From NCBI GenBank assembly GCA_963920575.1, contig OY986966.1, positions 15,083,297 to 15,147,296 of the forward strand: DNA of 64,000 nucleotides. Direction: 5' to 3'. This document shows, in pieces, positions 21,868 to 32,862 of the stretch. The position numbers and the translations under genes are program-made. Every line of letters begins with the position of its first letter. The stretch's first letter is position 1. The notes beneath the pieces are model-generated. The model made no database searches and was not told the DNA's origin. It saw nothing but the letters and a program-made list of their open reading frames with translations. This DNA is from Narthecium ossifragum. Taxonomy: Eukaryota; Streptophyta; Magnoliopsida; Dioscoreales; Nartheciaceae.

Positions 21868-24800
21868 ATGGAGAAAGCTTCAGAAACTGTTAAAGAGAAG
21901 GTACATTCGTATCCACCTTCTTCCTTGTATAGGTCGAGTTTACTGTCATTCAATGTATTTCTATTGGGTTTTCTCTCAATGTATTTCTCTTAACTGAATG
22001 GATTTTCTCTCAATGTAGTAGATAGAGTTTTCTCTCAACTGAATGGGTTTTCTCTCAATGTCATGGGTTTCCCCTCAATGTAATAGATAGAGTTTTCTCT
22101 CAACTGAATGGGTTTTCTCTCAATGTAATGGGTTTTCTCTCAATAGATAGAGTTTTCTCTCAATGTCATGGGTTTCCTCTCAATGTAATAGATAGAGTTT
22201 TCTCTCAACTGAATGGGTTTTCTCTCAATGTAATGGGTTTTCTCTCAATAGATAGAGTTTTCTCTCAATTGAATGGGTTTTCTCTCAATGGACTGGGTTT
22301 TCTCTCAATGAAATGGGTTTTCTCTCATTGGACTGGCTTTTCTCTCATTGGACTGGGTTTTCTCTCAATGAAATGGGTTTTCTCTCAATGTCATGGGTTT
22401 TCTCTCAATCGACTGAGTTTTCTCTCATTCGAGTGAGTTTTATCTCATTTTACTGGATTTTCTCTCATTCAAATTGGTTTTCTCTCATTGGAGTGAGTTT
22501 TCTCTCAATGAAATGGATTTTCTCTCAATGAACTGGGTTTTCTCTCATTGGAGTGAGTTTTCTCTCATTGACTGGGTTTTCTTTCATTGGATTGCAGGTT
22601 CAACATTATAACATTGATAGCAACATGGACAATTTGAAAGCTAAGAATGATCAGCTGAAGAAAGATATTGAAAAGGCAGATGCTGAAAGAAATGCTACAA
22701 AGATAAGAAATAGCCAATTGGTGAGAAAGATTATTCAGCTACAGAAGGAGAGATATGCTATGCAGCTAGTGCTCAAAAATAGGGAAGATGCTTCAAACAC
22801 ACGAAAGCTTGAACTAGCAACAAAAATCATTGGGATGCAGAAGAATAGTTTTTCTTTGCAGTTAGTAATAAAGAATAGAGAGGGTGTTAGGGATGCTGAT
22901 GATGATACACAGATTGCAGAACAAATAGAAAACCATGATCCATACATCAGAAAAATTGAGGATCTGAAAAGAGCAAATAAAGCTAAGGATGATGATTTGC
23001 TGAAATTAGAGAAAGACCTGTGGGATACAAATACAAAAATGTCAGTAAAACAGGGTGAAATTAATGAAATCAGGAACAACAACCTATTCCTGAGAAGTGA
23101 AAGTATGGAGAAGTCCAAACAGATTGCAGCATTGGAAGCTCAAGTACAAAATTTGCAAGAAAAAGAAGCTTCTGTAGAAAAGGTACATCAAGATACCATT
23201 AATGATTATTACACATATTAACTTCATAAGTTCTTGAATATACTATTATTGATATGATGAATGAACCAAATTGCACAGGCAAAGGAAAGCCAGGCTGGTA
23301 AGACATCACTGGTAAGGGGTGTAAAGGGCAGGAAGCGAAAGAAAAATAAGGATGATGACTTTCAATACAGCACTCCAAAAATGCTAAAAAAGAAAAAACT
23401 GAAGGTCCAAAGTTCATACAATTGTGGCCGCTTCGTAAAGGTTGAAGCATACAACAGGATGAAATCAGTGATGTCCACAACTGGCTTAAAGTAATTTTAA
23501 TTAGCTGTGTTTGAAGTTCATAATTTTTTGTGTTTCTTTATGAAATTGTTCACTTACTAACAATTACATTTCCATGCAGCACAACCATGTGGCAAGACAA
23601 CAATGAAAGAAACAAAATAGTAACGATGGAATGTGTTCTAGCCATTTTGAAAGATGAATATCTACCAAGCACAGTAAGTGCCATATTAAAATTTTAGTTG
23701 GCTGTCAAGAAGATAGAAAAGAGAAAACTTTGCAAAGAGAATTGGTTTCTAACTAATAATGTTTTTGCAGGTCATAGATGGATACACCAGTGTGCTTAAG
23801 ACAAGAAAAGACTTTGACGGGATAAGCCATTTCATCGAAAGCAGTTGCTGGGTATGCAATTGCTATACATATATCCGAACATTCTAATACCATCTTAATT
23901 GTTATGCAACATTAATTGATTATGTATGCCTGCATATGCAGACTATGGCAGTAAAACAAGGATATGATAAGTATAGAAAGAAGCTTTGCAGAGAAGTTCT
24001 TTCTGTGACTGTAAATGTAGAACTCATTTTCATCCCAATATGTTCAAATGGCAACATGAAACATGGAGACCCCTTCCATTGGACTCTTCTTGTGTTTGAT
24101 GCGGGTGATGGAATATGGAGGTTTTACAACTCTATGAAGCAAAGAGATGGACATGTTGATGCATTCTTTGAGGATGCAAAGCAGCTGGTAAGATAGGATA
24201 ATGTCTTAGTGTTTAAGTTTTCTCTCTTTCATATATGTTTTCTCTTTTCTGATAAGTTTTCTCTCTTTGGCTTGAGTTTTCTCTCTTTGGCTTGAGTTTT
24301 CTCTCTTTAGTTTCAGTTTTATCTCTTTAGTTTCAGTTTTCTCTCTTTGGTTTTAGCCTTCTCTCAATTTACTGAGTTTTCTCTCAATGGACTGAGTTTT
24401 CTCTCAATGGACTGACTGAGTTTTCTCTCAATGGATTTTGTTTTCTCACATACATTTCAGTTTACTCTCTTCCATATGAGCAGCACTTGTTTGATATGTT
24501 TTCTCTCTGTCATCTAAGTTGTCTGATAAGTTTTCCAAGTTTTCTCTTTTCTCAATGTAGAAATTATACATAGAGAAAGAAGCACTTCCAAAATTTGAAG
24601 ATCTCAGCAGTCAAGAAAAAATTCGTCCAATTGAAAATATCAATGATATAGCCCAACAGGGTGATACGTAAGTAACTGTAAACCAATAGACTAACATCTT
24701 TAATTGTTCTTCATTTAATTTGTACCTCAATCTAATTTCACAATGTCAAAAAAAAAAAAAACAGGCCTGACTGCGGGGTCTATGTTTGTTACAACATGAA

Positions 24801-24900
24801 ACAGCTTGTGTTTCATCAACCAATAGCACCAAAACTTACCAAAGTTGAAGTTAACAAGTTCAAGGCGGAGTTAATTGAAGTCTTTGTACTACATGACTGA
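21868..24900 (+). CDS. ULP1-like C48 cysteine peptidase with N-terminal coiled coil, 8 exons
   Basis: Exons joined by GT/AG introns are 21868-21900, 22598-23182, 23279-23490, 23580-23673, 23771-23851, 23942-24187, 24561-24667 and 24765-24900. All phases agree and the spliced frame is 498 codons without a stop until TGA at 24898. Residues ~15-205 are a charged coiled coil; ~215-250 have basic clusters (GRKRKKNK, KKKKLK) that may direct nuclear import. The C-terminal third is a ULP1/SENP-type domain: His381 in FHWTLLVFD, Gln450 and Cys456 in QQGDTPDCGVYV. The position of the usual catalytic Asp, 17 residues after His, is Asn398 in FYNSM. Known ULP1 enzymes cleave SUMO; the substrate of the MULE-borne versions is not established. 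Introns 1 and 6 are largely a 20-bp minisatellite. The intact frame suggests recent function or recent mobility. Confidence 0.8.
21965..22590 (+). repeat. 20-bp minisatellite array in intron 1 of the ULP1-like gene
   Basis: About 30 units of GGGTTTTCTCTCAATGGACT and variants (last bases AATGTAAT, CATTGGACT, AATGAAAT). No unit contains a stop in any frame, so long spurious open frames run through it. The array ends directly at the TTGCAG acceptor of exon 2 and so provides its polypyrimidine tract. Confidence 0.95.
24215..24555 (+). repeat. Degenerate copy of the minisatellite in intron 6
   Basis: Units of the form AGTTTTCTCTCTTTGGCTTG grade into AGTTTTCTCTCAATGGACTG. The array fills most of the 373-bp intron and ends just before the CAATGTAG acceptor. 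Confidence 0.85.
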
Positions 24901-24902
24901 AT

Positions 24903-25470
24903 TTGGTAAATGATAAGGTATGTAAATCATGTTTGAATGATGATGAAACAGTAGAACATATTGTATGTAGGTGTGAGTTTGCAAAGGATGTTTGGAAATG
25001 GGTATTTTTGTGGTTTGGTTTTCAAGTGGGCATGATAGATGTTGGATCTTGTTTCAGGATTTTCTGCAAGTCTGGGAGGTGTGATAATACTCTTAGATTG
25101 AAGAATTTGGTTGCCATGGCTCCAGGTGAATCACGAGCAGGGATTGGTGTTATCTGCAGGAAGTCATCAGATTAAATCTACTGGATGGAATTGGACTCCT
25201 ACTCTTCAATCTATGTGATTATTGAATGAGATTCTCACATTGCAGTGGACTTGATAAAGGGCTCAACACCATAGTCTGAATAAACTGTTGCCTAGCTATG
25301 CCAAGTTTGATGAGGAAGTTAACTATGTCAGTGAGGAGGGCTTGCCTGAATCTATTGTGGAGGAGAACAGATTTCAAGTTGATGCTTCATGGGACCACAA
25401 ATACTAGAATTTCTGGCCTTGGTATAATGTGTTGTGATAGGAATGATGCTGTACTTTGAGAGGACTGTTC
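24903..25470 (+). pseudogene. LINE (non-LTR retrotransposon) 3'-end remnant
   Basis: Just after the ULP1-like stop codon, the frame carries CKSCLNDDETVEHIVCRCEF followed by AKDVWKWV. This is the CxxC...HxxxxC pattern of the zinc-binding domain downstream of plant LINE reverse transcriptases (zf-RVT type). Further on, QVDASWDHK and an ISGLGIMCCDRNDAVL-like word in another frame resemble the start of the associated RNase H domain. Stops and frame changes show it is dead. It may be part of a retrocopy that landed between the two MULE genes. Confidence 0.55.
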
Positions 25471-25807
25471 AACTGAAGTTGCAGGTTCAGTTGTTCATGC
25501 AGAACTTTTGGTCCTGTATAGAGTTTAGGTGGTACCCAGTTAACTGGGGTGTAACTTTTTGGCTTGAGAAGTATATTTTAACAACAATAGTTGTGATTTT
25601 AATGTACATACATTTATTAGTTGTGATTATAGTTAGTACAGTGTACAAACATTCAGAAGTACATTTTTCAAATGATATTGTATGGAAGAGAATGTTTTGA
25701 TGGGAATACTTGTGATTGCAAAGAGGCTAATGCTTCAGATTTCTCTATTTAAGCTTCATTGAATCCACATCTTCATTGAAACACAGAGAGTATATGATCA
25801 ATACAAA
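25471..25807. other. Spacer between LINE remnant and minisatellite
   Basis: AT-rich; the one open frame lacks recognisable content. Confidence 0.4.
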
Positions 25808-26310
25808 TTTTCTCTCATTGTACTGGGTTTTCTCTCATTGGATTGGGTTTTCTCTCAATGGACTGAGTTTTCTCTCATTGTACTGGATTTTCTCTCATTT
25901 GAATGGGTTTTCTCTCATTGGAGTGAGTTTTCTCTCAATGAAATGGGTTTTCTCTCAATGAACTGGGTTTTCTTTCATTGGAATGAGTTTTCTCTCAATG
26001 AAATGGGTTTTCTCTCAATGAACTGGGTTTTCTCTCAATCAACTGAGTTTTCTCTCATTGGACTGGGTTTTCTCTCATTAGAATGAGTTTTCCCTCATTA
26101 GAATGGCTTTCCTCTCATTGGACTGGGTTTTCTCTCATTGGATTGGGTTTTCTCTCATTTGATTGAGTTTTCTCTCATTTTCTCTCATTGGATTGAGTTT
26201 TCTCTCAATTGACTGAGTTTTCTCTCATTGGATAGGGTTTTCTCTCATTGGACTGAGCTTTCTCTCATTTAATTGAGTTTTCTCTCACTGAATTTAGTTT
26301 TCTCTCATTG
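25808..26310 (+). repeat. 20-bp minisatellite array between the two MULE genes
   Basis: About 25 units of GGGTTTTCTCTCATTGGACT variants, in the same orientation as intron 1 of the ULP1-like gene. A close copy with the same flank (GGAAAGCATTAAAAATTGAATG) lies at 35033-35772. Confidence 0.95.
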
Positions 26311-26596
26311 GAAAGCATTAAAAATTGAATGCTTCAGATTTCTCTTTCTGCATTAAACATCTAACACTCAAAAGTTTACAAATTGTGCACAAATAACAAT
26401 AGAGGCAACAATTGCATTCAAATTTGCAGCAATATCAAAACAATGTTCCTGATAAAATCAGCCAACTATTTCCAATTTAAAAATAAATCTAAGAATTTTA
26501 AATCAATGGTTCACTACAAGTTTTTCTGTTATGATGCCCCTCACGACCACACCGCCCACATCTAATGCTTTTCACTGGCTCACCCTTAGATCTGAT

Positions 26597-28958
26597 TGTG
26601 AGGACCTGTCCCTCCATCCCTGGGTCGGGCCCGTGGCTCGTTGTGGACCACAAGGGCAATTTGATAAATTGCGCCTTGTCGGCTTGTTTCACACCCGCGA
26701 ATGCATACACTAACCTTGTTTGTGTTAGTGTTTGATTAGAATGGTTAGGTGGACCCGGGATCGAAAAATCCGAGCTTGGGCTTGCGTTTTAGCCCAGGTT
26801 TTGCCTTCTTGGCAAAGGGGATCGATCTCCTTAGAGAAGAAGATCGATCTTTCTTGTAAAGAAGATCGATCCTCTTTGAGAAAAGGATCGATCCTCCTCT
26901 TCCAGCAAGTCCGGGCAGTTGGGTTTGCGAGGACGGCCGTCGTGGCCGTTGCTCTCCGTTGTCAGAGGAGAGGTCTTCTCCTTCACCTTCCCCGACCTTC
27001 CCCCACCTTCCCCGGCCTTCCCCTACCTTCTCCTTCTCTTCTCTTCCTCTTCTTCCTTCTCTTCTTCTCCCTTCTTTCTCTCTTCTTCCCGGTTCTGGTT
27101 TGCTCTGTTTTTCCTTCCGGCAGCCCACCTTCATCTCCTCCGTTCTCCCTCCTCCGGCCACAGTTTTGGGCGTTCTAAAGCTCATTGGATCCGTGGCGAC
27201 GAGAGGAAGACCCCTGAAGTGATTTGGAACCTTGTTTGTGATCAACTCGAGGGGAATCAGCCGAGGAAAGCGCTGCTAGGTAGGTGTTCTACCTACATGA
27301 GTTAATTAATGGGTTTAGTTAGATCTAGCCGTTAGATCTTGTTGATCCTTGTTTTGTTGGATTCCTTATACCTGTTAGAATAACTGAGTTAAGTTTCATG
27401 TTAATCAGTTCAGATTTGAGTAGGTTTTATGTATGATTAGTCTCGGATTTTTGGTTTTTCTGCTGTTCTTGAGAAACAGCCGTATTGCGGCGAGTTTTTC
27501 GACTTGTATGTGTATGATCTTGGCTTTTAATAAACATAAGAGTTGTAGATCTCTTCGTTATCTTTCCATGCCATCTTATCTTGTATTTTTATGATTTTCC
27601 TACGAATTTTGGTGATTTTTCTCGTGGCATGCGACGAGGCTGGGCTGAAACCGGTATGAGCTTAGGATCGATCCTAATACCCCAAGATCGCTCCTAAGAC
27701 TGGCTGATGGAGTTTTATGGAGTTTTGATTAGCCGTTTTGAGTAATGGTTTTCCGTGAATCCAACCGTTGGATGATCCTGGATTTTGGATATGTTAATCC
27801 TGGAATATAGATCTACTGGTATCTAAGTTGGATCTTGAATCCGACGTCATTTGGATGTCGGATCGACGGGGTCAACTTGCTGCTTGTAGAGAACATTTTG
27901 ATGTTTTGAATAAGATATTATATGCTCGGATTATAATAATATATCTTTACTGTTCATCGAAGTTTTCGGGGTTGTTTCCCGTTGCAGGAGTCCGCGGTTG
28001 ACGGTCGTGGTACCGTCGTAATGCCGGAACTCGCTGCGGATCGGCTGGCAGCGGTTGGTAGTACCGCTGCAGTGATCCTGTTAGACTTGTATGTTGCCTG
28101 ATCATACTGTTGCATGTCTTATTTCTCTTATCTGTGCCAGTTCATTGCATGCATTCTCTATTGTGCATTAGTTACGGTTAGGGCGTCGGTGATTTGTGGA
28201 TCGCCGTCCCGAGGCTGGAAGCTCGGATTTAGCCCTAGGACCGGGTTTGGGTAGTTAGGACTCGGTTTGAATTGTGGTATCCAGTCGAACTTGATGACAG
28301 GCTTAGATGCTGGTACACATGTTGCTCGATGATTATAAAGGTCGTGTCGGCCTTGAGTTAGATGCTGAGGTGTAGCCGGTGTCCCACTGTGCGGACCTTG
28401 CAGTGTTGGGTTCCTGTAGTTGTGTCGCCAGTGCTGTTCCTGCTACTGAGTGCTGCCCCTGGGCCTCAGGGACACGCGGTGGGGTTATGGGACCCCTGTA
28501 TACACCCAGGTCTTACTCGAGGGCGACACTCTTGCGTTCCCCTTCCTTCTGGGTGACGTAGTGTAGAACCCTACTGAGCTTTATGCTCACTCCTACCCGG
28601 GCTGCGTTTTGCAGGTGCAGGCGCCAGCTCTTCGTCAGTAGCCCCTACCGGGCAGGTGTTTGGTGGCGCGGCGGCGTCTGGCGGGGTCTGAGGATCGGTG
28701 ATTATCTTTCTACACTTTTGTTATAGTTAGCCTCCTACGGGAGTATGATGTATAAACTGTTGTAACCCCTTTTGAGGTTTTGGATTATTATATTATATAT
28801 GTTGAGGTTTAAATTTGTTGTAATATTCAGGGGTGCTTATGAATTGAATTGTGAAATCAGTCAGTTGGGGGAACCCCTCGCCTTTATTTCCGCATTTAGT
28901 TAGGTTCCGGTTCGCGTCGCCCGGCCCGGTTGGGGCTTTCGCGGGTCGGGGCGCGACA
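26597..28958 (+). mobile_element. Solo LTR 2 of the TGTGAGGAC family inside the transposase gene
   Basis: It begins TGTGAGGACCTG and ends GGGGCGCGACA, flanked by a perfect 5-bp duplication CTGAT (26592-26596 and 28959-28963). The truncated MULE copy has the uninterrupted site CTTAGATCTGATCCTCTTC at 36046-36064, so the insertion is proved to the base. It shares with LTR 1 the GGGCAATTTGATAAATTGCG start block, a GGGATCGAAAAATCC word, and the TACCGGGCAGGTGTTTGG and CTCCTACGGGAGT blocks near the end. Length is 2362 bp with no internal domain. Confidence 0.92.
26820..26893 (+). repeat. Four GATCGATC boxes at exact 22-bp spacing in LTR 2
   Basis: GATCGATC starts at 26820, 26842, 26864 and 26886. 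The three spacers differ in sequence, but each has a pyrimidine-rich left half and a purine-rich right half, so neighbouring boxes can pair as a stem with a small loop. Confidence 0.95.
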
Positions 28959-30016
28959 CTGATCCTCTTCTTCTTCGGCCTGCCTGGAGGCCTCCTAGAT
29001 AAGGGAGGAAGGATGGCTTCTTCTTTTGAGACATTGTCTGGCTTGTAAATTGTTGGAATTGGAAAAATTGGAAATGAGTAACATTGTGCGTATGTCGATG
29101 AGTGAAGATAACCATCCACAAATAAATTCAGATCTCCTTCAATATGTAGGATACATGCTATGGCATGCAAACATGGAAGACCATTTAACTGCCATTGTCG
29201 ACATGAACATGTCCAATTTGCCAAATTAACTGAAGCTGAAGGAATCGAATTAACCTCAAATATTGTAGGAGTAGACTTATTGACAAACCAAGTCCTTGCT
29301 TCATCAAAAGCTTGATAAATCCTCCGTTCATATTCAGGACATATGACTGAATTCCATTTTTTGCAAGCATCTCTCCTATCTGCATATACAAACATATTTT
29401 CAATAACAACAAGTATACTAAGTATTAACATAAATACAAGAAGATTTCACAAGTATATGCACCATATATTTGTTGCATCAACTTGAGCCTTATCAAATCC
29501 ACCATATTGGTGATAGGGAGCTGCCTTTCATGTTTAATCCGAGAATTGAAAGATTCCGCAGCACTCGAGGACATCTCTCCATATCTATATCTAGTAAAAT
29601 AAGCATTTGCCCAATTTTCCTTTGATAAGCTCTGCAAAAACTTCTCCGCAACACGCCCACCCTCCGCCAAAAACTCAGAAATCTTGGTCTGATACTGTTC
29701 AGCAGTAGGAGCATATGCACATTCAGCCAACTTGTGCTCCATTTTATCCTTAAAATGACTATTGGAACGCTTTTTGTTGAAAGCATCCCTCAGATTTAGC
29801 TTCAAATGATATATGCAATAAGCATGATGACATGTTGGAAACACAATAGGCATAGCCTTTAAAAGCCCAACATTCCTATCTGAAATGAATGTTATGACAC
29901 GCTCAGGTGATAAAATTGCTTTGAGACACTCTAAAAACCAAAACCAATTTTCTTCATTCTCAACATCAACAACAGCATATGCAAGTTGATACAGACCTGA
30001 AACATTTAAGGTGGAA

Positions 30017-31090
30017 AGAGAGAAAAATCATAAAAGAGAGAAAACTCATACAAGAGAGAAAACTCATAACAAAGAAAAGAGAAAACTTAAGCTAACTATT
30101 TCAACCCCCCCGTGAATCCAGAGAAATCTAGCCTGAAACATTCATAATAGATAGAGTTTTCTCTCAAGTGAATGGGTTTTCTCTCAATGTCATGGGTTTC
30201 CTCTCAATGTAATAGATAGAGTTTTCTCTCAAGTGAATGGGTTTTCTCTCAATGTCATGGGTTTCCTCTCAATGTAATAGATAGAGTTTTCTCTCAAGTT
30301 AATGGGTTTTCTCTCAATGTAATAGATAGAGTTTTCTCTCAATGTCATGGGTTTTCTCTCAATGTAATAGATAGAGTTTTCTCTCAAGTGAATGGGTTTT
30401 CTCTCAATGTAATAGATAGAGTTTTCTCTGAAGTGAATGATTTTGCTACTTATATCCTATATGGTGAGCTAGATACAACAACTCCATATCCATAAGATGT
30501 CTATAGGTAGCATCTGGGCTATGTTACATTTTTTCCACACCTTTAATTTTTAGTTTTAGAAAGTTAAAACATTGAGAGAAAACTCATACAAGATAGAAAA
30601 CTCATACAAGAGAGAAAACTCATAACAAAGAAAAGAGAAAGCTTAAGCTAACTATTTCAGCTCCCCCTGAATCCAGAGAAATCTAGCCTGAAACATTCAT
30701 AATGATGATATGATTAGCTTATCTTCTTTGGGAGTGTCCCTTGATGCTAAAGATTCTCAAAGGAGAACAACTATGATCATCATTTTATTTTTCTTGACAT
30801 TGGATTTAACTCAAGCTCATACAACAAAGTTCCGTTGTTAATTTGCAATTTGGTTTGTTCATTGGAAGAAATCTGAATCATCTTTGCTACTTATATCCTA
30901 TATGGAGAGCAAGATACAACAACTCCATATCCATAAGATGTCTATAGGTAGCATCTGGGCTATGTTACATTCTTTCCACATCTTTAATTTCCAGTTCTAG
31001 AACATCTTTAATTTCCAGTTCTAGAAAGTTAAAGCATTGAGAGAAAACTCATACAAGAGAGAAAACTCATAACAAAGGAAAGAGAAAATT
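30017..31090. repeat. Minisatellite blocks in the transposase intron, both orientations
   Basis: At 30147-30435 about 14 units read GGGTTTTCTCTCAATGTAAT on the plus strand. At 30017-30090, 30570-30650 and 31037-31090 the reverse form GAGAGAAAACTCATA appears. Two ~200-bp stretches around 30440-30660 and 30880-31090 are diverged direct copies of each other (shared TATATCCTATATGG-GAGC and CATAAGATGTCTATAGG). Confidence 0.8.
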
Positions 31091-32217
31091 TAAGCAAACT
31101 GATATAACTGCTAATCAATTAACAAGTACTAACTTCTGTTACCATCTTTTCCTGTTGCAGAAAGCAATTGTCCTTTAAACTTGGCTTTTAAATGTGTACC
31201 ATCAAGAAATAATAATGGTCGACAATAGTTAAAGCCATCAATGCATGCCTTGAATGATACAAACAACCTCTTGAAACGACGTGTACTACCATCAACCTCA
31301 AGTACAAAATAAGATCCAGGATTAGCAAAAGTAGCTGCATGTACATACCAACGTACATCATTAAACAATTCATTTTGATCCCCAAAAACCTTCTTCCTTG
31401 CCTTCTCAACACCAGACCAAGCATGGTCATATGTAATGTGTAAACCATAGTCAGTACGAAACTGATGCACAACATCCACAGGGCGTGTTGTTTCCTTACC
31501 ACGCACTTTATCCTTTATTAAACTTGCAACCAAGTTTGAGCTCATTCTCTTGTGTTTTAACCTTTCCACATGCTGAACCACATGTGTGCACTTTAGTAAA
31601 CTTTCTCACATAAAAAAACCCATTAACAGACTCCCGAGTGGCATGGATCATCCAAGAACAACCAGTTTCGGCCTTTTTAAAACACTCCACTGTGACTCGG
31701 GTAGGCTCATTCCTCAAAAACTTAAAATCATAGCCTGACTCTAAAGTATATTTCTGCAAAGACAATCGAAACTCATCAACACCACCTTCAAACTTTTGTC
31801 CAACCTTAGTAATAACTTGATCCCACCCAGCAGTCATCACATTGCTTTTCTGACGAGGACAAAAACTAGAAAGCATATCACACTCAACATCATTAGGAAC
31901 ATCACAAATATATGAAGAACCCACATCATTTTAACTGCTACTGATGCGACCATTACTGTCCAAAACATCAATATCAACACGTTGAAGACCTAATGAAGAT
32001 GCCACCAAGACCATACACTCTAAGTCATAATCTGAACTAAGAAAACACTTTGGATGATCAGGAATAGAATAGTACAATCGAATATTGTCAACAGATAAAT
32101 TTCTCCAAATCCCACAGAGATGCCTCACTAATCCACCAAAACAACTTCCAACTCTTAATATCCAAATGGAAGTCTCTTCACCATACTTGCACAAAAGGAT
32201 TAAATTGTCACCCATAG

Positions 32218-32482
32218 TTAGGAGTTTACCCAAGTACTCTGTCGCAGCTTGAAATAACCGGGATTGGTTTTGGCCAAATAGTATCTCCTACGCAACTTAG
32301 CCTCGTCGGAGGGGGAGAACATGGGCGTATTCTTCCACCAGCCAAAACATCTTCTGTTTCCCAAAAATCCTAAGCGGCCGGATATTGTCTTCGTAGACGT
32401 TGTCACCCAACCATATGAACACCTGGGGATTGAAGCACATTATGCCATCCCATATCGGCTGCAAAACGTAGAAAAACCACAA
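32218..32482 (-). pseudogene. Captured fragment of a PhoD-like phosphatase gene
   Basis: On the minus strand one frame reads IWDGIMCFNPQVFIWLGDNV followed by YEDNIRPLRIFGK; the next frame continues with WWKNTPMFSPSDEAKLRRRY and YLAKTNPGYFKLRQ. This matches, in order, the metal-binding core of plant PhoD-like (alkaline phosphatase D, calcineurin-like) proteins: FxPQVFIWLGDNxYxD...FGK...WKNxPxFxP...YxxAKxxPGYxxLR. A frameshift after FGK and truncation at both sides make it non-functional. TTTTGCAG just upstream may be the original splice acceptor. It directly abuts the transposase start, suggesting capture of host DNA by the MULE. Confidence 0.75.
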
Positions 32483-32488
32483 CCTGAG

Positions 32489-32580
32489 GAGAGCTGGGAG
32501 GGACGGAGATAGTGAAGAAGGTCGAGAGCTGGGAGGGACGGAGATAGTGAAGAAGGTCGAGAGGTGGGAGGGACCGACCT
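32489..32580. repeat. 35-bp tandem repeat
   Basis: GAGAGCTGGGAGGGACGGAG begins at 32489 and 32524, and a partial third unit (GAGAGGTGGGAGGGAC) at 32559. Confidence 0.9.
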
Positions 32581-32699
32581 GACGAGAGCTCTGGTTCGAT
32601 CAGCGATTCAGGAGACAACGGGTGGAGGAGATCCCGCAGAGGATGGCAAAGGCAGCGACAAAAATGAGTTGGAGAAAGAGGAGGCGACGGCAAGGAGTT

Positions 32700-32862
32700 T
32701 GAGAAAGAGACGGTGACCATAGCGAACCTAATACGCGATTTTATCGCGAACCGCGGAACAACATAACTAAACCGTTTTTGGGGTTTTCGTCATAAAACAC
32801 ATAAAGGGGTTTTTTAAGCAGTAAACTTTGATTAATACAGGGGTTTAGCCAATTATCCGATT
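32700..32862. repeat. Right terminal region of the KI-MULE
   Basis: The block ATTTTATCGCGAACCGCGGA through CGTTTTTGGGGTTTTCG to GTTTAGCCAATTATCC is repeated at the end of the truncated copy (37160-37296). In both places it abuts sequence of the duplicated unit, marking the transposon end. Confidence 0.7.

Larger units (their letters stand above)
26498..32233 (-). pseudogene. MuDR-type MULE transposase gene, disrupted
   Basis: Transcribed right to left. Exon 1 (32233-31143) encodes an N-terminal PB1-like domain, a DNA-binding C2HC-like region (ECFKKAETGCSW...KVHTCGSA), and the start of the catalytic domain with LFLDGTHLKAKFKG (first Asp). A 1.15-kb intron (31142-29997) ends at TTTCAG. Exon 2 (29996 to about 29473) carries FISDRNVGLLKAM (second Asp) and GEMSSSAAESFNS (Glu). 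The last exon starts after TATATGCAG near 29381 and carries the SWIM zinc finger (CSC...PCLH), a GRPKKKR basic patch and a CGRCGREGHHNRKTC zinc knuckle. Breaks: an in-frame TAA just before 31931, a frameshift near 31560, and a 2362-bp solo LTR at 26597-28958 splitting the coding sequence after the basic patch. It cannot make a full transposase as it stands. Confidence 0.85.
21526..32862. mobile_element. Kaonashi-like Mutator element (KI-MULE) with convergent ULP1-like and transposase genes
   Basis: The element is bounded by sequences absent from copy 2 of the segmental duplication. Its two ends are weakly inverted: from the left, GGTCAAACCCCCATAAGTC and later ATAAAAACCCCG; from the right on the minus strand, GGCTAAACCCCTGTATTAATC and later GAAAACCCCAAAAAC. 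It carries a ULP1-type peptidase gene (plus strand), a MuDR-type transposase gene (minus strand), a PhoD-like fragment and arrays of a 20-bp minisatellite. A ULP1-like gene alongside a MULE transposase is the known feature of Kaonashi MULEs. About 360 bp present in copy 2 (50194-50551) are missing at this site, so no clean 9-bp target duplication is visible. A 2.36-kb solo LTR is nested at 26597. Confidence 0.75.

Noticed and set aside
22128..22531. Long open frames encoding repeated FSLNGLGFLSMKW-like peptides
   Set aside because: They come from a minisatellite whose unit lacks stops in every frame; they lie inside an intron.
21965..22590. Regular repeat-spacer look suggestive of a CRISPR array
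   Set aside because: The 20-bp units are contiguous with only the last few bases varying, there are no unique spacers, and the context is an intron of a plant gene.
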